64,000 nt of DNA from Erythrobasidium yunnanense (lineage: Eukaryota > Basidiomycota > Cystobasidiomycetes > Erythrobasidiales > Erythrobasidiaceae): the NCBI GenBank assembly GCA_001600175.1, contig BCJC01000007.1, positions 124,001 to 188,000 of the forward strand, in the 5' to 3' direction. The notes below the pieces were generated by a model. It saw only the letters and a list, made by a program, of their open reading frames with translations. It had not been told where the DNA came from and did no database searches. Numbering within the stretch: the stretch's first letter is position 1; every line of letters starts with the position of its first letter. This document shows, piece after piece, positions 20,798-32,467 of the stretch. The position numbers were made by a program, and so were the translations under genes.

Positions 20798-21996
20798 TCA
20801 GCCAAACCCAGCCCATTCCAAGCTAATATACCGAATGGGCGTCTGGTCCTCCCCATCACTTTCTCCCTCGCCCTCCTTCACATCCTTGTCCGCCTCATAA
20901 TCAGGCGCAGCTAACAGATGAGCTTTCTTTACGGCCGTAGCTAGGCGTCCCCATGCTACTATATCCATCGGGTTGATAGCTGTGTCTGCTGAGCTTGCCA
21001 AGACGGTGAGCGTGAAGTGGGAGTGATATCGTAGCGGGTCGCCTAAGTTAAGGTCATAATCAATGTCAGTAGAGAGAGAGCTTAATGACACAAGGCGAAG
21101 ATGAAATAACATACCTGGATACACGAGGAAATCACCGCCAAACTTGATTCCCGAGCCCATATAATAGCCTTTCTTCCATAGGTCCTGGAAGACCAGTATC
21201 CTAGCTTCTGCCTGTGTTTCGGAAATATGTGTGGATATTTGCGGGGTGTAGATACCTGCGCTTAATGCGGAAGAGAGGGTCGTGTATATGTGCGCGGAGG
21301 TTGAAGGGTGATGCCATGGCAGTGACTTGGACGAGCCGGGGATAGTGATTGAGTACGGGACGGTGCTGATGTCCTTGGTGATGGCGATTTGAGAAGACTT
21401 TGACGCGTCTGCCTGTATTGCCTGCTCTTTCTGTTCATCTTCCTCTTCGCCAGGCAATAAACCCGCAGTTTCCGCTAGCCCTTGCTGCTCCTGCTTTCTT
21501 TGCCTCTTGTCCGCCTTCTCCTTCCGCTTCGCATCAATCTTGTCCTTATATAATGCCCTCATCTGATTCTGCTTTTCTTGGGCTGTATTATATGCTTCTT
21601 CCTGTTGGCTCTGGGCGTCTCTCTTACGTGACTCTAGGTAGTTATCTACTATATTCTGCTCGAATGCATCGTCATGCGCTGCTGCGTCGTCTACCAGGAC
21701 AGCCAGGCCTGCGAAGCAATACCACCAGGATCAGACCTTCCGCTTAATAGTCTGGGGAATGAGAGTTGCACACGATGATTGACAAGCACAGCGACTTCTT
21801 CAGGGAGGAGCATGAGCGGTAAACCCAAGAAGATATTCTGCTGAGCGACGTTTGGCAGAGTTCCCATAAGGACGCCGCAGATATGGTGGTCTACGCGCAG
21901 TGATTGGACATCTGCGATATCCCATACATAGCATTTGTTGCCTGCGACGTGTAAGGGAATAGGGTGGGAGCGTGTCAGCAGCGGAGGAGTGGGCAT
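20798..21996 (-). CDS. SEN34: tRNA-splicing endonuclease subunit Sen34
   Basis: Catalytic subunit that cuts the 3' splice site of intron-containing pre-tRNAs. Exons 21996-21774, 21708-21115 and 21042-20798 give 353 aa. The N-terminal domain carries CYVWDIADVQSLR, then ICGVLMGTLPNVAQQN and GLPLMLLPEE, diagnostic of Sen34. A charged lysine/glutamine linker follows. The C-terminal nuclease fold has GIKFGGDFLVYPGDP, YHSHFT and KKAHLL, supplying the expected Tyr, His and Lys of the catalytic triad. The second intron (21114-21043) splits the YPG-DP motif. The heterotetramer partners (Sen2, Sen15, Sen54) are not in this window. Confidence 0.93.
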
Positions 21997-22263
21997 GTTA
22001 ATGGCATCAGTAGGAGGTTAAGGCAGGATTGTAACACTTTCAACACTTTGCATTAACAAGGTATATAACGCTCTTTGTAGAGCTTGCTCAACCCTGCTTA
22101 ACCCTCCCTAGAAGCTTACATCTTGCCTTACCTCATCTTCAAGACCCCGATCGGCCTTCTCGAGTTGCTGTCCTTCGCTATCAAGGCTTTCCTTTCCACC
22201 ATCTAGAAAACATTTCAACACTTCCTGAACACATTCAAGAAGACCGTCTGATCTGACCTGGCC
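21997..22263. promoter_or_regulatory. Divergent promoter, SEN34 / SEC2, with TATA-like box
   Basis: 267 bp between start codons. A TATA-like sequence (gtatataacg) at 22061-22070 faces the SEC2 gene about 200 bp before its ATG. It is followed by a CT-rich stretch (22090-22200) of the kind found in fungal leaders. Functional use is inferred. Confidence 0.4.
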
Positions 22264-25200
22264 ATGGCTCCCGACGACGGCGCTGGAGCTGGCCAGCAAC
22301 ATGAGCAGCCCGCTATCGTCAGCGGACAGGAAGCTGCACCCACAGAATCTCGGAAGATTGAGCAGCCTGAAGCCAGCCATGATGTAACTAGCTCTACGGA
22401 TGCAGCTGCCCCAGATCTAGTGATCCCAGTGACATCGAGTCCCCCGTCCGAGACTGCTGTCCCAGTATCAGCGACTGCCGGGACACAGACTGCAAATCAC
22501 AGCATGACGGACGCAAGTCAGCAGACAGACGCAGCCACTACCACTACCGAGGACAAGGACAATATAACCCTCAACGATAAAGATGCCCTGCTCATGAAAT
22601 CCCCACAACAAGTAATCATCCGAGATCTAGATGCAATCAGCGAATCAGAGTCGCAACTACTACAACAACTCAAAGCCCAAGTAGAAGAACTCACGGGACA
22701 AGTTACGTCCCTCAATGGAAAGCTCGTGCAGAGCTACAATCGGGTAGGAGGGCTGGAGGATGAAGTCGAGCGCAGGAAGCACGAAGCTGCAGACTTTGAG
22801 AAGAAGTTCATCAAGCTCGAAGAGATGCGCAAAGAGTGGGAGGACAAGTACGAGGGCGGATTGCTCGTCGAGAAGGTGGGCCGCCTATTTGATCGCGCAT
22901 ACCGCTTCGTCTGTGCATAGAAAGCTGATATCGGAATACTCCACAGGACCACGTACAGAAAGAACTGTCAAGCATGATGGACCGCGTACTCGAAGAGACT
23001 GCTTCTCGCGGAAAAGCCGAGAAGGAGCGCAAGCAGATTGAGAAGGAGATAGAACAGCTGTCGCAGCAGCTCTTCACAGAAGCGAACGCAATGGTCGCAG
23101 AAGAACGCATCAAACGAGCCAAGTCTGAACGAAAGATGGACGAGCTTGAGACCAACTTGAAAGACGTCGAGAGTCTGATGAACGCGCAGAGTACGCAGAT
23201 GAAGGATCTCGGAGGACAGGTTGAGGATCTAGAGAAAGAAAGAGAGGAATTGAGGAAACAGATTGAGGAGCTGCAAGATGAGGCACTGAACGGCAGTGCT
23301 ATCTCGCTGGCTGATTCTTCGGCAAGCGAATTGTCCATGCACTCAGCTTCGACGGCTACCCTAGCGGACAGCCAGGCTTTTGGCATGTCCCTTCCTGGTG
23401 CTGGCAATGCTTTCCCACAAGCTGGTACATCAGTCAACAGCGTATCAAGCATGGTCGCGCCTCCTACTCCCGGTGGCTCCATCCGACAACTTGCACCTGT
23501 CTCCGTCGCTCATCCTCTTCAATTCTTAGCATTCGACATCATTCCCTTCGCCGAATTCGTCATGTTCACCAAAGCGATCATGCGGATTCGGAAGAACATC
23601 ATGACCCGTCCGGCGTACGACCATCATTCGCAAGCCTATGGCTCATCATTTGGTTCAGCATACGGAAGTGCGCATGCCCCACCTTCGTATCACCACAGCG
23701 CAGGCATGTCAGCGTGGGAGCAGAAAGAAGCTTTCGACCGAGCTACTCCCCTCTCGCAATACTTGAACTTCCCATTCGTCAAGCGCATCAATGAAGAAGA
23801 TTCAGAATCGACACTCCGCTTCAGCGACGCGCCTGGATTGACCTTCTTCAGCAAACGAAACCTCGCAAACGTCATCATAGATGGAAATCTGTGCATCGAA
23901 CCGGCATATACGTCCATTCCATCTGACAAATGCTGTCTGTGCGGCACGAGTCTGGAGAGATACATAGCTTCGCATCAATCGACGGCGCCGAAGGAAGACC
24001 CGAGGAAGAAGTTGACGAGGTTGGCGACGGGCTGGATACCGGGCACAGGGACAAATAGCGGGACTGCGACACCTACGGGAAAAGAGAATCCCGTATGGAG
24101 TATATCAGCTCTTTCGGACGCGCTGCAGGGTGCTTTAACACCTGCGAAAGAAGCGTCTGGTTTCCTGTTCGGAGACGGCAGTGGTTTTGGCGGAGATAAG
24201 AGTACCTCTCTGTCTTCTTCTACCGGATCGAGCACAAATCCTCCTCCGCATCACCGAAGCGCGTCCATGACGGGCAGCAAGCCAGAACGGATGAACTCGA
24301 TGTCTTCCGATACTTCTACTGGCGCACAATCTGCTACATCCACTTCGGGAGGAGGCAGTAATGGAACATTCATGCTCAATGCTTCCGCACGCTCAAACGC
24401 ACAGATCTACCTCTTCCGCGCTATCGACAACGACACGAAGTACGCAGTGTGCCCAACTTTCTGCCTGCCTCGCCTGAGAGCAGTCTGCGAACTGTGGAAC
24501 TACATTCGAAGTATACAGAAAGGTCTGCTCATGGAGGATTATCCGAAGTTCGCTTCTTCAGCAAGCAGAGGCACCGAAACTTCAGAGTATGCTCAACATA
24601 CACGCAAGTTGAGCATGCATGCACAGAGAGACACAGCTGGGAATGTTATTAGAGGTTTGCAGACGCCCGCTATGACGCCCGCGATTGGAATCAGTAGGCA
24701 GCTAGGAGTAGCACCAGATGACAGAAGGCCCAAAACATCGGAAGGTGTGATCACTCCTTTCGGTGCCCTCAGTGGCTTTACGCCAGCCAAGAGTACGCAC
24801 AACAGACCGAGTACCAGCAGCGAGGCTCCGGACTCAGCTTCGAAGCCTGCACCACCAACAAATGGCTTGGGTCTCGATATTCAAAGCAGAGATTACGCGG
24901 CGGAGCCAAGCAAGTCGGCGAGTGTGGAGAATCTTTCAGCTACTGCAGGTACGAACGCGAATGCACCTGCGGAAGACCTCACCAATTCTAGAAGGGCAAG
25001 CCTGGAGGCGCCAGGATCAGCTGGCTCCGCTCAGGGAGAGTTCAAACTCACCTTGCCACCGGCGAGGCCGAAGAGGAGTACAGCCAGAGGTGGCACCGGT
25101 ACTGCAACGCCTACGAACGAGAGTGCTACATCGTCCCCAATGGTCTCTGGGCCTAGTGTGGACGCAGCACTGATTCGAGCAGAAGGGCAACAGCAGCAGC

Positions 25201-25691
25201 AAGAAGGCGCGAAAGAGGCAGCAGAGCCGGTATTGAGAAAGTCGATAGACGTACCGGCAATCGTCACGGACGTAGCTTCGCCCAGTGCATCTCCAGCACC
25301 GTCATCTCAGCAGCAACTTGGACAAGGTCCTCCGCCTCTCCCTGCTCGGACACCATCTTCCACAAACATTACTTCGCCAATTTCGATGGGTCCCCCACGA
25401 TTGCCTAATAGACCGGCTCTGGGTCGACTTACGACTGGCCAATCCAACCTTGGGCAGAGTAGTACAACGCCTAGGTCGTTGAGTAGGAAACCTTCGTTCG
25501 ATGCAAGTAATGCTGGAGGTGCTGTCAGCACAAAGACGCCCGAATGGCAAGCCAAGTGCTGGTACGAGATCGTACGGCTACGAGAGGCTGTTTTGTAAGC
25601 GTTCATCTTCATCATAGTGACCACACGTAGCTGACTTTCTGTCTCTCGCAGTTGGTCCCGAGTCGGATCGACGTATAATCAGCAACATTGA
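22264..25691 (+). CDS. SEC2: Rab guanine-nucleotide exchange factor Sec2
   Basis: Exchange factor for the Sec4/Rab8 GTPase in polarised exocytosis. Exons 22264-22875, 22947-25594 and 25652-25691 give 1099 aa. A long coiled coil spans about residues 120-345, with the Sec2 signature around KKFIKLEEMRKEWEDKYE, then ERIKRAKSERKMDELE after the first intron. The middle region has a Rabin-like conserved block with a CCLCG cysteine cluster and the later PTFCLPRLRAVCELWNYIR segment. This is equivalent to the C-rich, CNFFTYIRYIQQGL-type region of Rabin proteins. The rest is Ser/Pro-rich and probably phospho-regulated. The first intron uses a GTGGGC donor. The last exon is only 40 nt. Confidence 0.9.
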
Positions 25692-26246
25692 GATGGATTC
25701 GGATCGCGACGAGGAGAGTAATATGCTAAAGCTTAGTTAATAGTACGTCATAATGATGCATGTAGTTACCTAATACTCGAATTATAGCATCTTGTTGTCA
25801 AGCTTTAGGTGATACTCTACGCGCGAATAATAGGCAAATGGACAGGTTATCGAAGATGCAAGCAACGTCGTTTATCAGGCGATCTGCCATGTCGATATGG
25901 CTCTAATTTTACTGATTGACCCAATGACGCGTCGGGTTATATGCAAGCTGATCGATAATAAGTCAAGGTTCCGCAGGGAGCCGGCATTCGTAACATCCAT
26001 CTGTTAAGGACACTGAACTGGTAGCGAGCGATATGTTCGTCCGATAGCTATACAAAAGGATCTACAGGCTCAGGAGTTTTGATGTATCGCGGTTTCCTCC
26101 TGTAAATCCTTCGTGGCATGATGCTGTTGTAGTGTGTTTCGTAATAAGCCGCCTCAGCCCAGTCAGGGATCGACAGCTCCGGCTGATGTGACCTTCTTCG
26201 CCCCAGAGTCGCTGCAGGATTGGCTTTGCGTGTTGTCTCGAGCTCG
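25692..26246. other. Intergenic, no gene recognised
   Basis: 555 bp, relatively AT-rich at 25720-25830. It is flanked by two converging stop codons (SEC2 and orphan A). I see no coding frame, RNA gene or repeat. Confidence 0.45.
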
Positions 26247-26759
26247 CTAGGCCTTGTAAGCGGAGTGAGTCCTAGCGGAGAAGCTTAGCTTTGGTATCGT
26301 TGGTGCATGATGAAGCTCACCCTTTGAGTCCATCTGTATCTCAGATTGCGGTTGACGGGATCGTGCCTTGCTTACGGGGCCGGTAGACTTCGTCCGCTGA
26401 CCTTGCTCAGCCAGCTTCATGAAGTGTGACACGAGCTCGCATGTCCCAGCTTGATCGAGCGCTCGTGTTTTGGGATCAATGATAGGCGCGCTGTCCGCAT
26501 ACGCTCCAGCCTTTCGAGGTCGACAATGTACAGGCCTTGTGCCCAGCACAGTGGCTCTGAATATGTTCGCGAGCTCGCACTCTGTGCTTCTATCGAGAAA
26601 CGGCATGCTGTTGCGCGATCGAAACGTCGACTGGGTCGCGTTTGCGTTCGACTCGAAGCCAGTCTTGAGGCGAAAATCGCTCGAAATATAACGTTCAATC
26701 GAGTGTTGAAGAGCTGCTCGATGCGAGCAGGCCTGCTGAGGGATCTCTGCAAAGGGCAC
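26247..26759 (-). CDS. Orphan protein A with CE-AN-FR motif
   Basis: An open frame of 170 aa that I cannot place in a family. Residues about 52-85 carry the motif MPFLDRSTECELANIFRATV, then LGTRPVHCRPRK. A related block occurs in the neighbouring gene at 26940-27613 (IPYPDKTGRCEIANLFRT, then NVLGIKPRKCPPRK). The shared pattern is P-x2-D-x4-C-E-[LI]-A-N-[IL]-F-R-x2-V-L-G-x2-P-x2-C-x-P-R-K. The DNA of the two blocks differs mostly at third codon positions, which supports real coding. A weaker echo (TCELVSHFMKL) lies further along the same protein. No signal peptide or membrane helix. The true start could be an internal ATG. Confidence 0.55.
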   Translation of the reverse strand: MPFAEIPQQACSHRAALQHSIERYISSDFRLKTGFESNANATQSTFRSRNSMPFLDRSTECELANIFRATVLGTRPVHCRPRKAGAYADSAPIIDPKTRALDQAGTCELVSHFMKLAEQGQRTKSTGPVSKARSRQPQSEIQMDSKGELHHAPTIPKLSFSARTHSAYKA

Positions 26760-26939
26760 CCGGGATGAAAGGGCTAAGTCAGTTGCAGCATGAAAGGTAA
26801 TGAGCGCAAGTGCTTGCTGCTGAAGTTGATCAGCAAGGTATGCAGCGATAAACCGTATGCGAAGGGTAATCAGTCACTGCGAGTCCTTACAGTCAATGAG
26901 CTAGGTGACAGAAACTAACAGAATTCTGTCGTCAAACGA

Positions 26940-27613
26940 TCAGAAGAATCCGATAGGATACGTCTCAGGGCGGCTTGAGTTTGCGGACAGAGACAGAGTC
27001 ATTCCAGGGCCCAAGAGACGCGCCGTAGGAAGTCGTTTCTCGTACGGCGCCTGCGAGCGATGCGGGATGGCCATCGGCATGCCGCTGGCATCAGGAGGTC
27101 CTGCAGCGGGGCACCTCTCAGATAGACCTTGAAGGTACTTCTGTCTGTCTACTCACCATTGCTTGGACCATCACCAGGCCCTCTAGGCTTCCGAGGTGGG
27201 CATTTCCTTGGCTTGATCCCAAGTACATTAGTCCTGAACAGGTTGGCAATCTCGCATCTGCCTGTCTTGTCAGGGTAAGGGATACTCATACGTGGGATAA
27301 GCGTATTGCCGTTACTATTGCGTCTTGGAGGCTTGTTATCGGATCCTGAAGACATGCTTACTGTGTCTGTGGGTTGGCTAGAACCAGAGCTGAGTGGCCG
27401 CAGGCTAGTCTCTATCTCTCTGAAGGTAAGCACGTCCTTGCAGAGGCAACCACAAGGGACCTGCTGTAAGGGAGACAAGGGTTCATAGTCAAGGGGCCTT
27501 TGCGGACTGCTCGAAGGCAGACAACAGGGATAGGAAAGCAGAAGGAACAGCAGGGGTTGACAGTACTCTCTTGAACAGTTCCGACGCTCGCTTAATGCAT
27601 GTCTAGCGGACAA
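26940..27613 (-). CDS. Orphan protein B with CE-AN-FR motif
   Basis: Unknown protein, paralogous to orphan A in one 34-residue block. Exons 27613-27157 and 27100-26940 (intron with donor GTGAGT and acceptor TGCAG, 56 nt) give 205 aa if the first ATG is used. The N-terminal 40 residues include a hydrophobic, Cys-containing run (PLLFLLLSYPCCLP) that could be a signal anchor. Alternatively translation may start at MSSGSDNKPP, about 90 residues in. The motif block RCEIANLFRTNVLG then KPRKCPPRK lies near the end of exon 1, followed by a Gly/Pro-rich tail ending PIGFF. It diverges from the PAP2 gene. Function unknown. Confidence 0.5.
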
Positions 27614-27708
27614 AAGCAGCTAAGCACTTGAGCGCACCAGCGCTTTACGTGGGCAAAGACCTGTCGCTGATGCAGCTGTAACGCGGAAGAGTAGTAGGTT
27701 GGTGCTTC

Positions 27709-29290
27709 ATGCCCGACGAGGCAGGCGACCGCATCCGTCCTTCATCGGTTATGACATTTTTCGCCAAGACTCGCAGCTGTGCCTTTGTATTGCTCATTTG
27801 CTGCCTTAGCCTCTTGCCGTTGGAGCTGCCATCAGCTTCAGCGCATACCAACACATCAGTATTCCATCGACGCTGCGCCCTCAGCAGCTGCTTCGACCTC
27901 AGGATCCATCGTCAAGCAGGAGCAGCAGCGATTCCAGCGAGTTTGAAGAAACGCCTTTGGTCCAGTATCATCGCAGCGGCAGTAATCGTAGCAGAAGTGG
28001 TAGAAGAAGCAGAACCATCCGAGTAGCAGGGGATCCCGACTGGTTCGAGAGACCTTGGAGCCAAATCGCGTACTCTGAAATCGGCGCAAGATTGATCCAC
28101 GAAAGCAAGATGTTCTGGCCTAGCTACCTCGTGGAAAGCCACAGGAAACCAGTTAGTGCTGCAAGACGCAAGAGGCTGCTCTTCAGCTACGCTCCGGGTA
28201 TGTCGTGCTTTCGTCGATGTTATCCGGCGCTGTCACGATACTGATCGTGTTTGCTTCACAGACTGGATCATCACGATAGTGGTAAGCTATGAACTGTTGA
28301 CCGGGGCTACAGAATGGACTGATGCCCGTCACCAGCTCTGGATAGCACTCTATTTCCTTGAGAAGATCGAAGGGTTCAAACGCGAATTCAGCATCACCGA
28401 TACTTCCTTACAACACACTTACGCTGTACATGAGCGCGTGCCTATCTGGTCTCTGGCGCTCATGTGTCTGGCTCCCCTCCTCTTCTATGCCTTCATCGGC
28501 CTGTACCTGATGCGATCAGTATGGGATTTCCACGCTGCATTCCTCGGGAACGTCCTCTCTCTGGCTCTCACTATTTCCATCACGACCATTATCAAAGTCA
28601 TGGTTGGCCGCCCGAGACCGGATGTCATTGATCGCTGTCGACCCTTGAATGGCGCAGAGAATGCTATTCCATACGGACTAGTGACCTCAGCTATCTGTAC
28701 GACCGAGAACATTAAGCGACTGAGAGAGGGCTTCAGATCTTTCCCATCCGGACACTCGAGCGGCGCATTCGCTGGACTTGGCTTCTTTGCGCTATACTTG
28801 GCTGGTAAGCTACACCTTCTGGATCAGAGAGGCCATACCGTCAAGTCATGGATCGTGCTAGTACCTCTGATGGGCGCAACTACTGTTGCACTAAGCCGAA
28901 CTATGGACTATAGACATCATGCCACCGAGTGAGTCGTTAATTTGCTTTATATACATGTATAATCGACTGAGCATCTTGCGATGCAGCGTCATCGCTGGCT
29001 CCCTGCTCGGAATGGCTGTAGCATGGTTCTCCTACCGCCTGTACTACCCTCCCCTTTCGCATGAGCAAGCGCACAAGCCATACGCTCCCCGCATCCCAGA
29101 AGATGAATATTCAGAGCGCCTTGATGAGGACTATAGCGATACCGGAGTGGACGGTACCCTTAAACGCCCTGCTGGCGGTGTTGGGCAGGGCGCTATAGGT
29201 GCTGGAGTCACAAGTCAAGGCAGCGAAGGAAGTGGGAGCTCGAGGGATGGCTACAGAGATGTCGAGCTCGGCCAGACTCGAAGATCGTAA
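27709..29290 (+). CDS. PAP2-type lipid phosphate phosphatase (Dpp1/Lpp-like)
   Basis: Integral membrane phosphatase acting on phosphatidate, lysophosphatidate or diacylglycerol pyrophosphate. All three catalytic motifs of the PAP2 superfamily are visible: KVMVGRPRP, FPSGHSS and SRTMDYRHHATDV. The last is completed across an intron that joins GA to CGTC near 28930/28988. Six hydrophobic segments are expected. Introns also follow FSYAP (about 28199-28260) and TIV (about 28282-28335). A C-terminal tail of about 100 residues is acidic and Gly/Ser-rich. The first exon is uncertain. The conserved frame has no ATG, and a start at 27709 joined by an intron to the QDPSSSR stretch is one workable solution. 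Confidence 0.82.
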
Positions 29291-29444
29291 GACTCGTGAC
29301 AACAAGTCAAGTCGCCTGGCATTCATACCATACTGCACAGCATTGTAAAGCATATACTGTATGACCGTAATAACGATATCTGTAGGAATCCCAGCTGCCT
29401 CGATATAACCCGGCTCTTGCTTGCACCTATTCCTACCAACAAAC

Positions 29445-30304
29445 ATGTCAGACCGCGGTCCTTCGTATCGCAGAGACGACAGAGATAGAGACCACGGCCA
29501 TCGCGGCAGCAGAGATCAGCGAGACAACAGGCGGGACTATCGACGACGCAGCAGAAGCAGAAGCAGAAGTCCGGCTCGAGGGGACCGACAGAGCCACAGA
29601 GATAGGGACGACAGAGGTGGGCGTGCTGTGAGAAAGGCCTAGATACTGGACTGATATCGTACGCTGCAGACTCCCGGTCTTACAGGGATGGCAGAAGAGA
29701 CGACCGCCCGCCAGCGCCGGCTCGAGGCAGCAGAGACGATGACCGGCGACAAGACAGCAGAAGAGACAGAGAACGCGACGACAACACCAGACAACGTGGA
29801 AGTGGAGGCAGAGACAGAGACAGCAGAGACAACCGCGATTCTGGAGACAGACCTTCGTCAAGCCGGCCTGCTGGACGAGATAGCGAAGCATCAAGCAGAC
29901 CTACAAGAGATTCTGAGAGGAAAGATACAAACTCGAGAAGTGCGCAGTCGAAGCAGCAAGATCAGCCAACAGCTGGCGAAGGTGCCAACGATGAAGTGCA
30001 AGAAGAGGAAGAAGACGATGAGGCAGCTATGGCTGCAATGCTAGGCTTTGGAGGCTTCGGGACAACGAAGGTACATATTGTGTCGCTCTGCAAGGCAAGG
30101 CTTGTGCTAACGCTTGATGCTTCACAGAACAAGCATGTCGAAGGCAATGAAGCCGGTACATCACAGACTACTCAGCCGAGAGTATTCAGACAGTATATGA
30201 ACCGGTAAGATGTCCTGTGTTACGCACGGTTGTGGTTTTTGGCTGATGCAAGCGATCCTTTCAGGCCCGGCGGATTCAACAGACCTTTGGACGCCATCAA
30301 ATAG
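29445..30304 (+). CDS. U4/U6.U5 tri-snRNP 27 kDa protein (SNRNP27)
   Basis: Spliceosomal tri-snRNP component. The N-terminal part is an RS/RD-rich domain (RRRSRSRSRSPARGDR and many RD repeats). The C-terminal part holds the family hallmarks: AAMAAMLGFGGFGTTK, then FRQYMNR joined across a phase-2 intron to PGGFNRPLDAIK and the stop. This equals the MMGFSSFDSTK and YRQYMNRRGGFNRPLDEI motifs of the family. Four exons are supported, with introns near 29627-29681, 30070-30127 and 30206-30265. The first donor (GTGGGC versus a GT four bases later) is ambiguous. It is tandem to the PAP2 gene, 154 bp downstream. Confidence 0.9.
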
Positions 30305-31000
30305 GCTCTTTACGCTTCACCACCAACGTGCTACTTTCTACCTGTCTTTATACCATCAGGGCCAAAGTGTAAGCCTATTCTACACAGATCTAGTCTAGGA
30401 AAGAGTGACGAATTGGCCTTCCCCCCTCTTCTGTTACTGTTGTAAAGCCATCGGTCAAGTATTTATTGGGTCTTTACTACCTCATCGTCTTGCTAGCTGA
30501 CTATCTTCGACTGACCCGCGCGTACAAGGCTCTGCAGCTAAGTCTAGTCGATCCTTCGGTTTCCCAGCAGTACCACTATTACTCAATGGGACGCCGGCAC
30601 AATGCGCGTTAAGCATCTTAAGCGCAGTATGCCCTCTACGCGTCGCGAAAAGAATGCCGGGATTGCTGTTCAGCAATGTCGGAAGCCACGATGCGATAGA
30701 TCGAAGATGCTGATAACCACTTTGAGGGTATATATGACATTGAGACTAATCAACAACGAGGCAGTCGCATTACAAATGGACTGCTGCTCGGAAGTATGTG
30801 GCCTAAACCAACTAGAAACACGAAAATAAAAGAGACAGAGCGGATCTATATACTAATGGATGTGATGCGGGATATGCTATGTACGAGTGAGTGTGATGAA
30901 GTGCAATGGATAATTTACTTGATATTTCGATGCGCTCGCTTTGTTCTGTGTTGAATTGCTTAGTGTATGCCAGGTTCCGTAAGAGCCCTTCTCTGCCCGT
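30305..31000. other. Convergent intergenic region
   Basis: 696 bp between the stop codons of SNRNP27 and the Cys4 protein gene. It should contain the two 3' UTRs. Open frames here are short and unsupported. Confidence 0.45.
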
Positions 31001-31758
31001 TTAGACGTGCTCAATGAACATTCCTCTGCTCTGCTGCTTTGCTTCTTCCTGCGTCTCGTATCGGTGAATATCCTTCCTTGCGAATCGTCCTTCTCGTTCG
31101 CCGTAACTTCCTCCATATGGGTAACCCAGCGCAGCGATGGCTCTTCTCTTGTTCCGTCTAGTCTGAGAAGAGGATGAAGCAGTGAAGTAGAGTGCTTCAG
31201 GAGAAGTAGGCTCGGTAGCATCGCTCATGGATTTCGTGCCAGAGTGTGATGTAGGACAGGGAAGAAGAGAGACAGGCACCCGCTTGGGATGCTTCGATGG
31301 CGTTGCGGAAGGTGTATGTGATACACTGAGTGTGCCAGGTCTCGAGATGGGTGAAACTGCCAGCTCTGACTGCACGATAGCGATGATGAGGTTTCGACAA
31401 GCCGAGCAGCTATCGGAAATCGAGAATTGTCAACTTTGCCTGGAATACCCGATATAAGAGATACATACGTGTTTCTCTCAGACATAACAGCATTATCACA
31501 GTCTTCGCTCAAACACTTCGACAGGACTGGGCTTCTTGGATCTGCAACCATCGGCTGAGGTGACACGAGTCTAGTAGGTGTGAGTGCGAACGACAATCTT
31601 GTAGGAGTGGGAGAAGCCATGTTGTACTCTATCTGAGGAGATAGGACTGGCTTAGAAGGCGGTGGTGAGACCGGCGCCGTTGAGAGGGTGATCGGCGTCA
31701 AGGGAGTCAGACCGGATGACATGCATCTGGCAGCTGTGTATCTTCTAGAGCTGAGCAT
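31001..31758 (-). CDS. Unknown protein with a Cys4 (zinc-ribbon-like) motif
   Basis: Two exons, 31758-31469 and 31409-31001, give 232 aa. Splicing at GTATGT and GATAG brings together KCLSEDCDNAVMSERN and TCSACRNLIIA. This creates a C-x4-C-x11-C-x2-C arrangement followed by a hydrophobic strand, a plausible small zinc-binding module. The N-terminal part is Ser/Thr/Pro-rich. The C-terminal part is basic (QTRRNKRRAIA) and ends with a charged helix. I do not recognise a family. The fact that splicing, not any single frame, produces the paired cysteines supports the model. An in-frame ATG 54 bp upstream is possible. Confidence 0.6.
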
Positions 31759-32467
31759 GGTGTGTATGTGCAGGCGATGCTGAGGTAGAAGAGTAGCAAT
31801 AGAAATTAGCAAGATGCGGAAAAGAAAAGCAAGAAGTGGAGAAGAGCAAGAGCAACTGTTCCGTAGAAAAGAGTTCGGTAAGCAAGAATGAATAGCAGGT
31901 CATCGCAATATTTGCCCTGCGAACGCCTTTGACAGATGAAGGACAGCTGCCGATGAAACCCTCCAAATTCTGGCTTCGGACAGTTCTCGCCTCGTGTGCT
32001 CATTGAGATAGGCCAAGTGACGACGGTACACGTTCCGGCAGGAGCGCTACTTGCGAAAGGGAGCACCAGACGAAGTGCGGCGTTGCCCCGTATGACTGCT
32101 GTATTTGGTGTCCAAACATAATTTACGAGCTATTGCTTGAAGGGTTGGTGAAGTCAGCTGAGCTGTGGTAGCCTTCTATCGCCGGCTCAAGTCAGCCGCA
32201 GCGTAGGCTGACAACCGGGAGACTGCTTCCTAGTCCTGCGAAGTTTGTCGAATTGTCGGGTCACAGCCAGCAGTGGATGGTCAGTACACACACTACGGAG
32301 CGGTGTACATGCGTAGGGGCACAGCGAGCATCAGCTGTCAGCGGCGACGCAATGCGAACAGACTCCGGGTCTGCCAAACGATAGGGGAAGAAGACAGGTT
32401 TGCAACTTATACAATCTTTGCCCAGAAAAAAAGGGTGCATAACGACAGTAAATACTGAGCGAAGTGT
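31759..32467. other. Intergenic upstream of the Cys4 gene
   Basis: 709 bp between two minus-strand genes. The leader of the Cys4 gene is AT/CT-rich on the minus strand. A frame of 86 codons (32066-31806) has no recognised features and is not called. Confidence 0.4.

Noticed and set aside
22811-23482. 223-codon Ser-rich frame on the minus strand
   Set aside because: Antisense shadow of the Sec2 coiled coil. The Leu/Glu heptads on the plus strand explain its lack of stops.
25692-26246. Possible transposon remnant in the gene-poor stretch
   Set aside because: No terminal repeats, target duplication, transposase fragment or poly-A tail could be seen.
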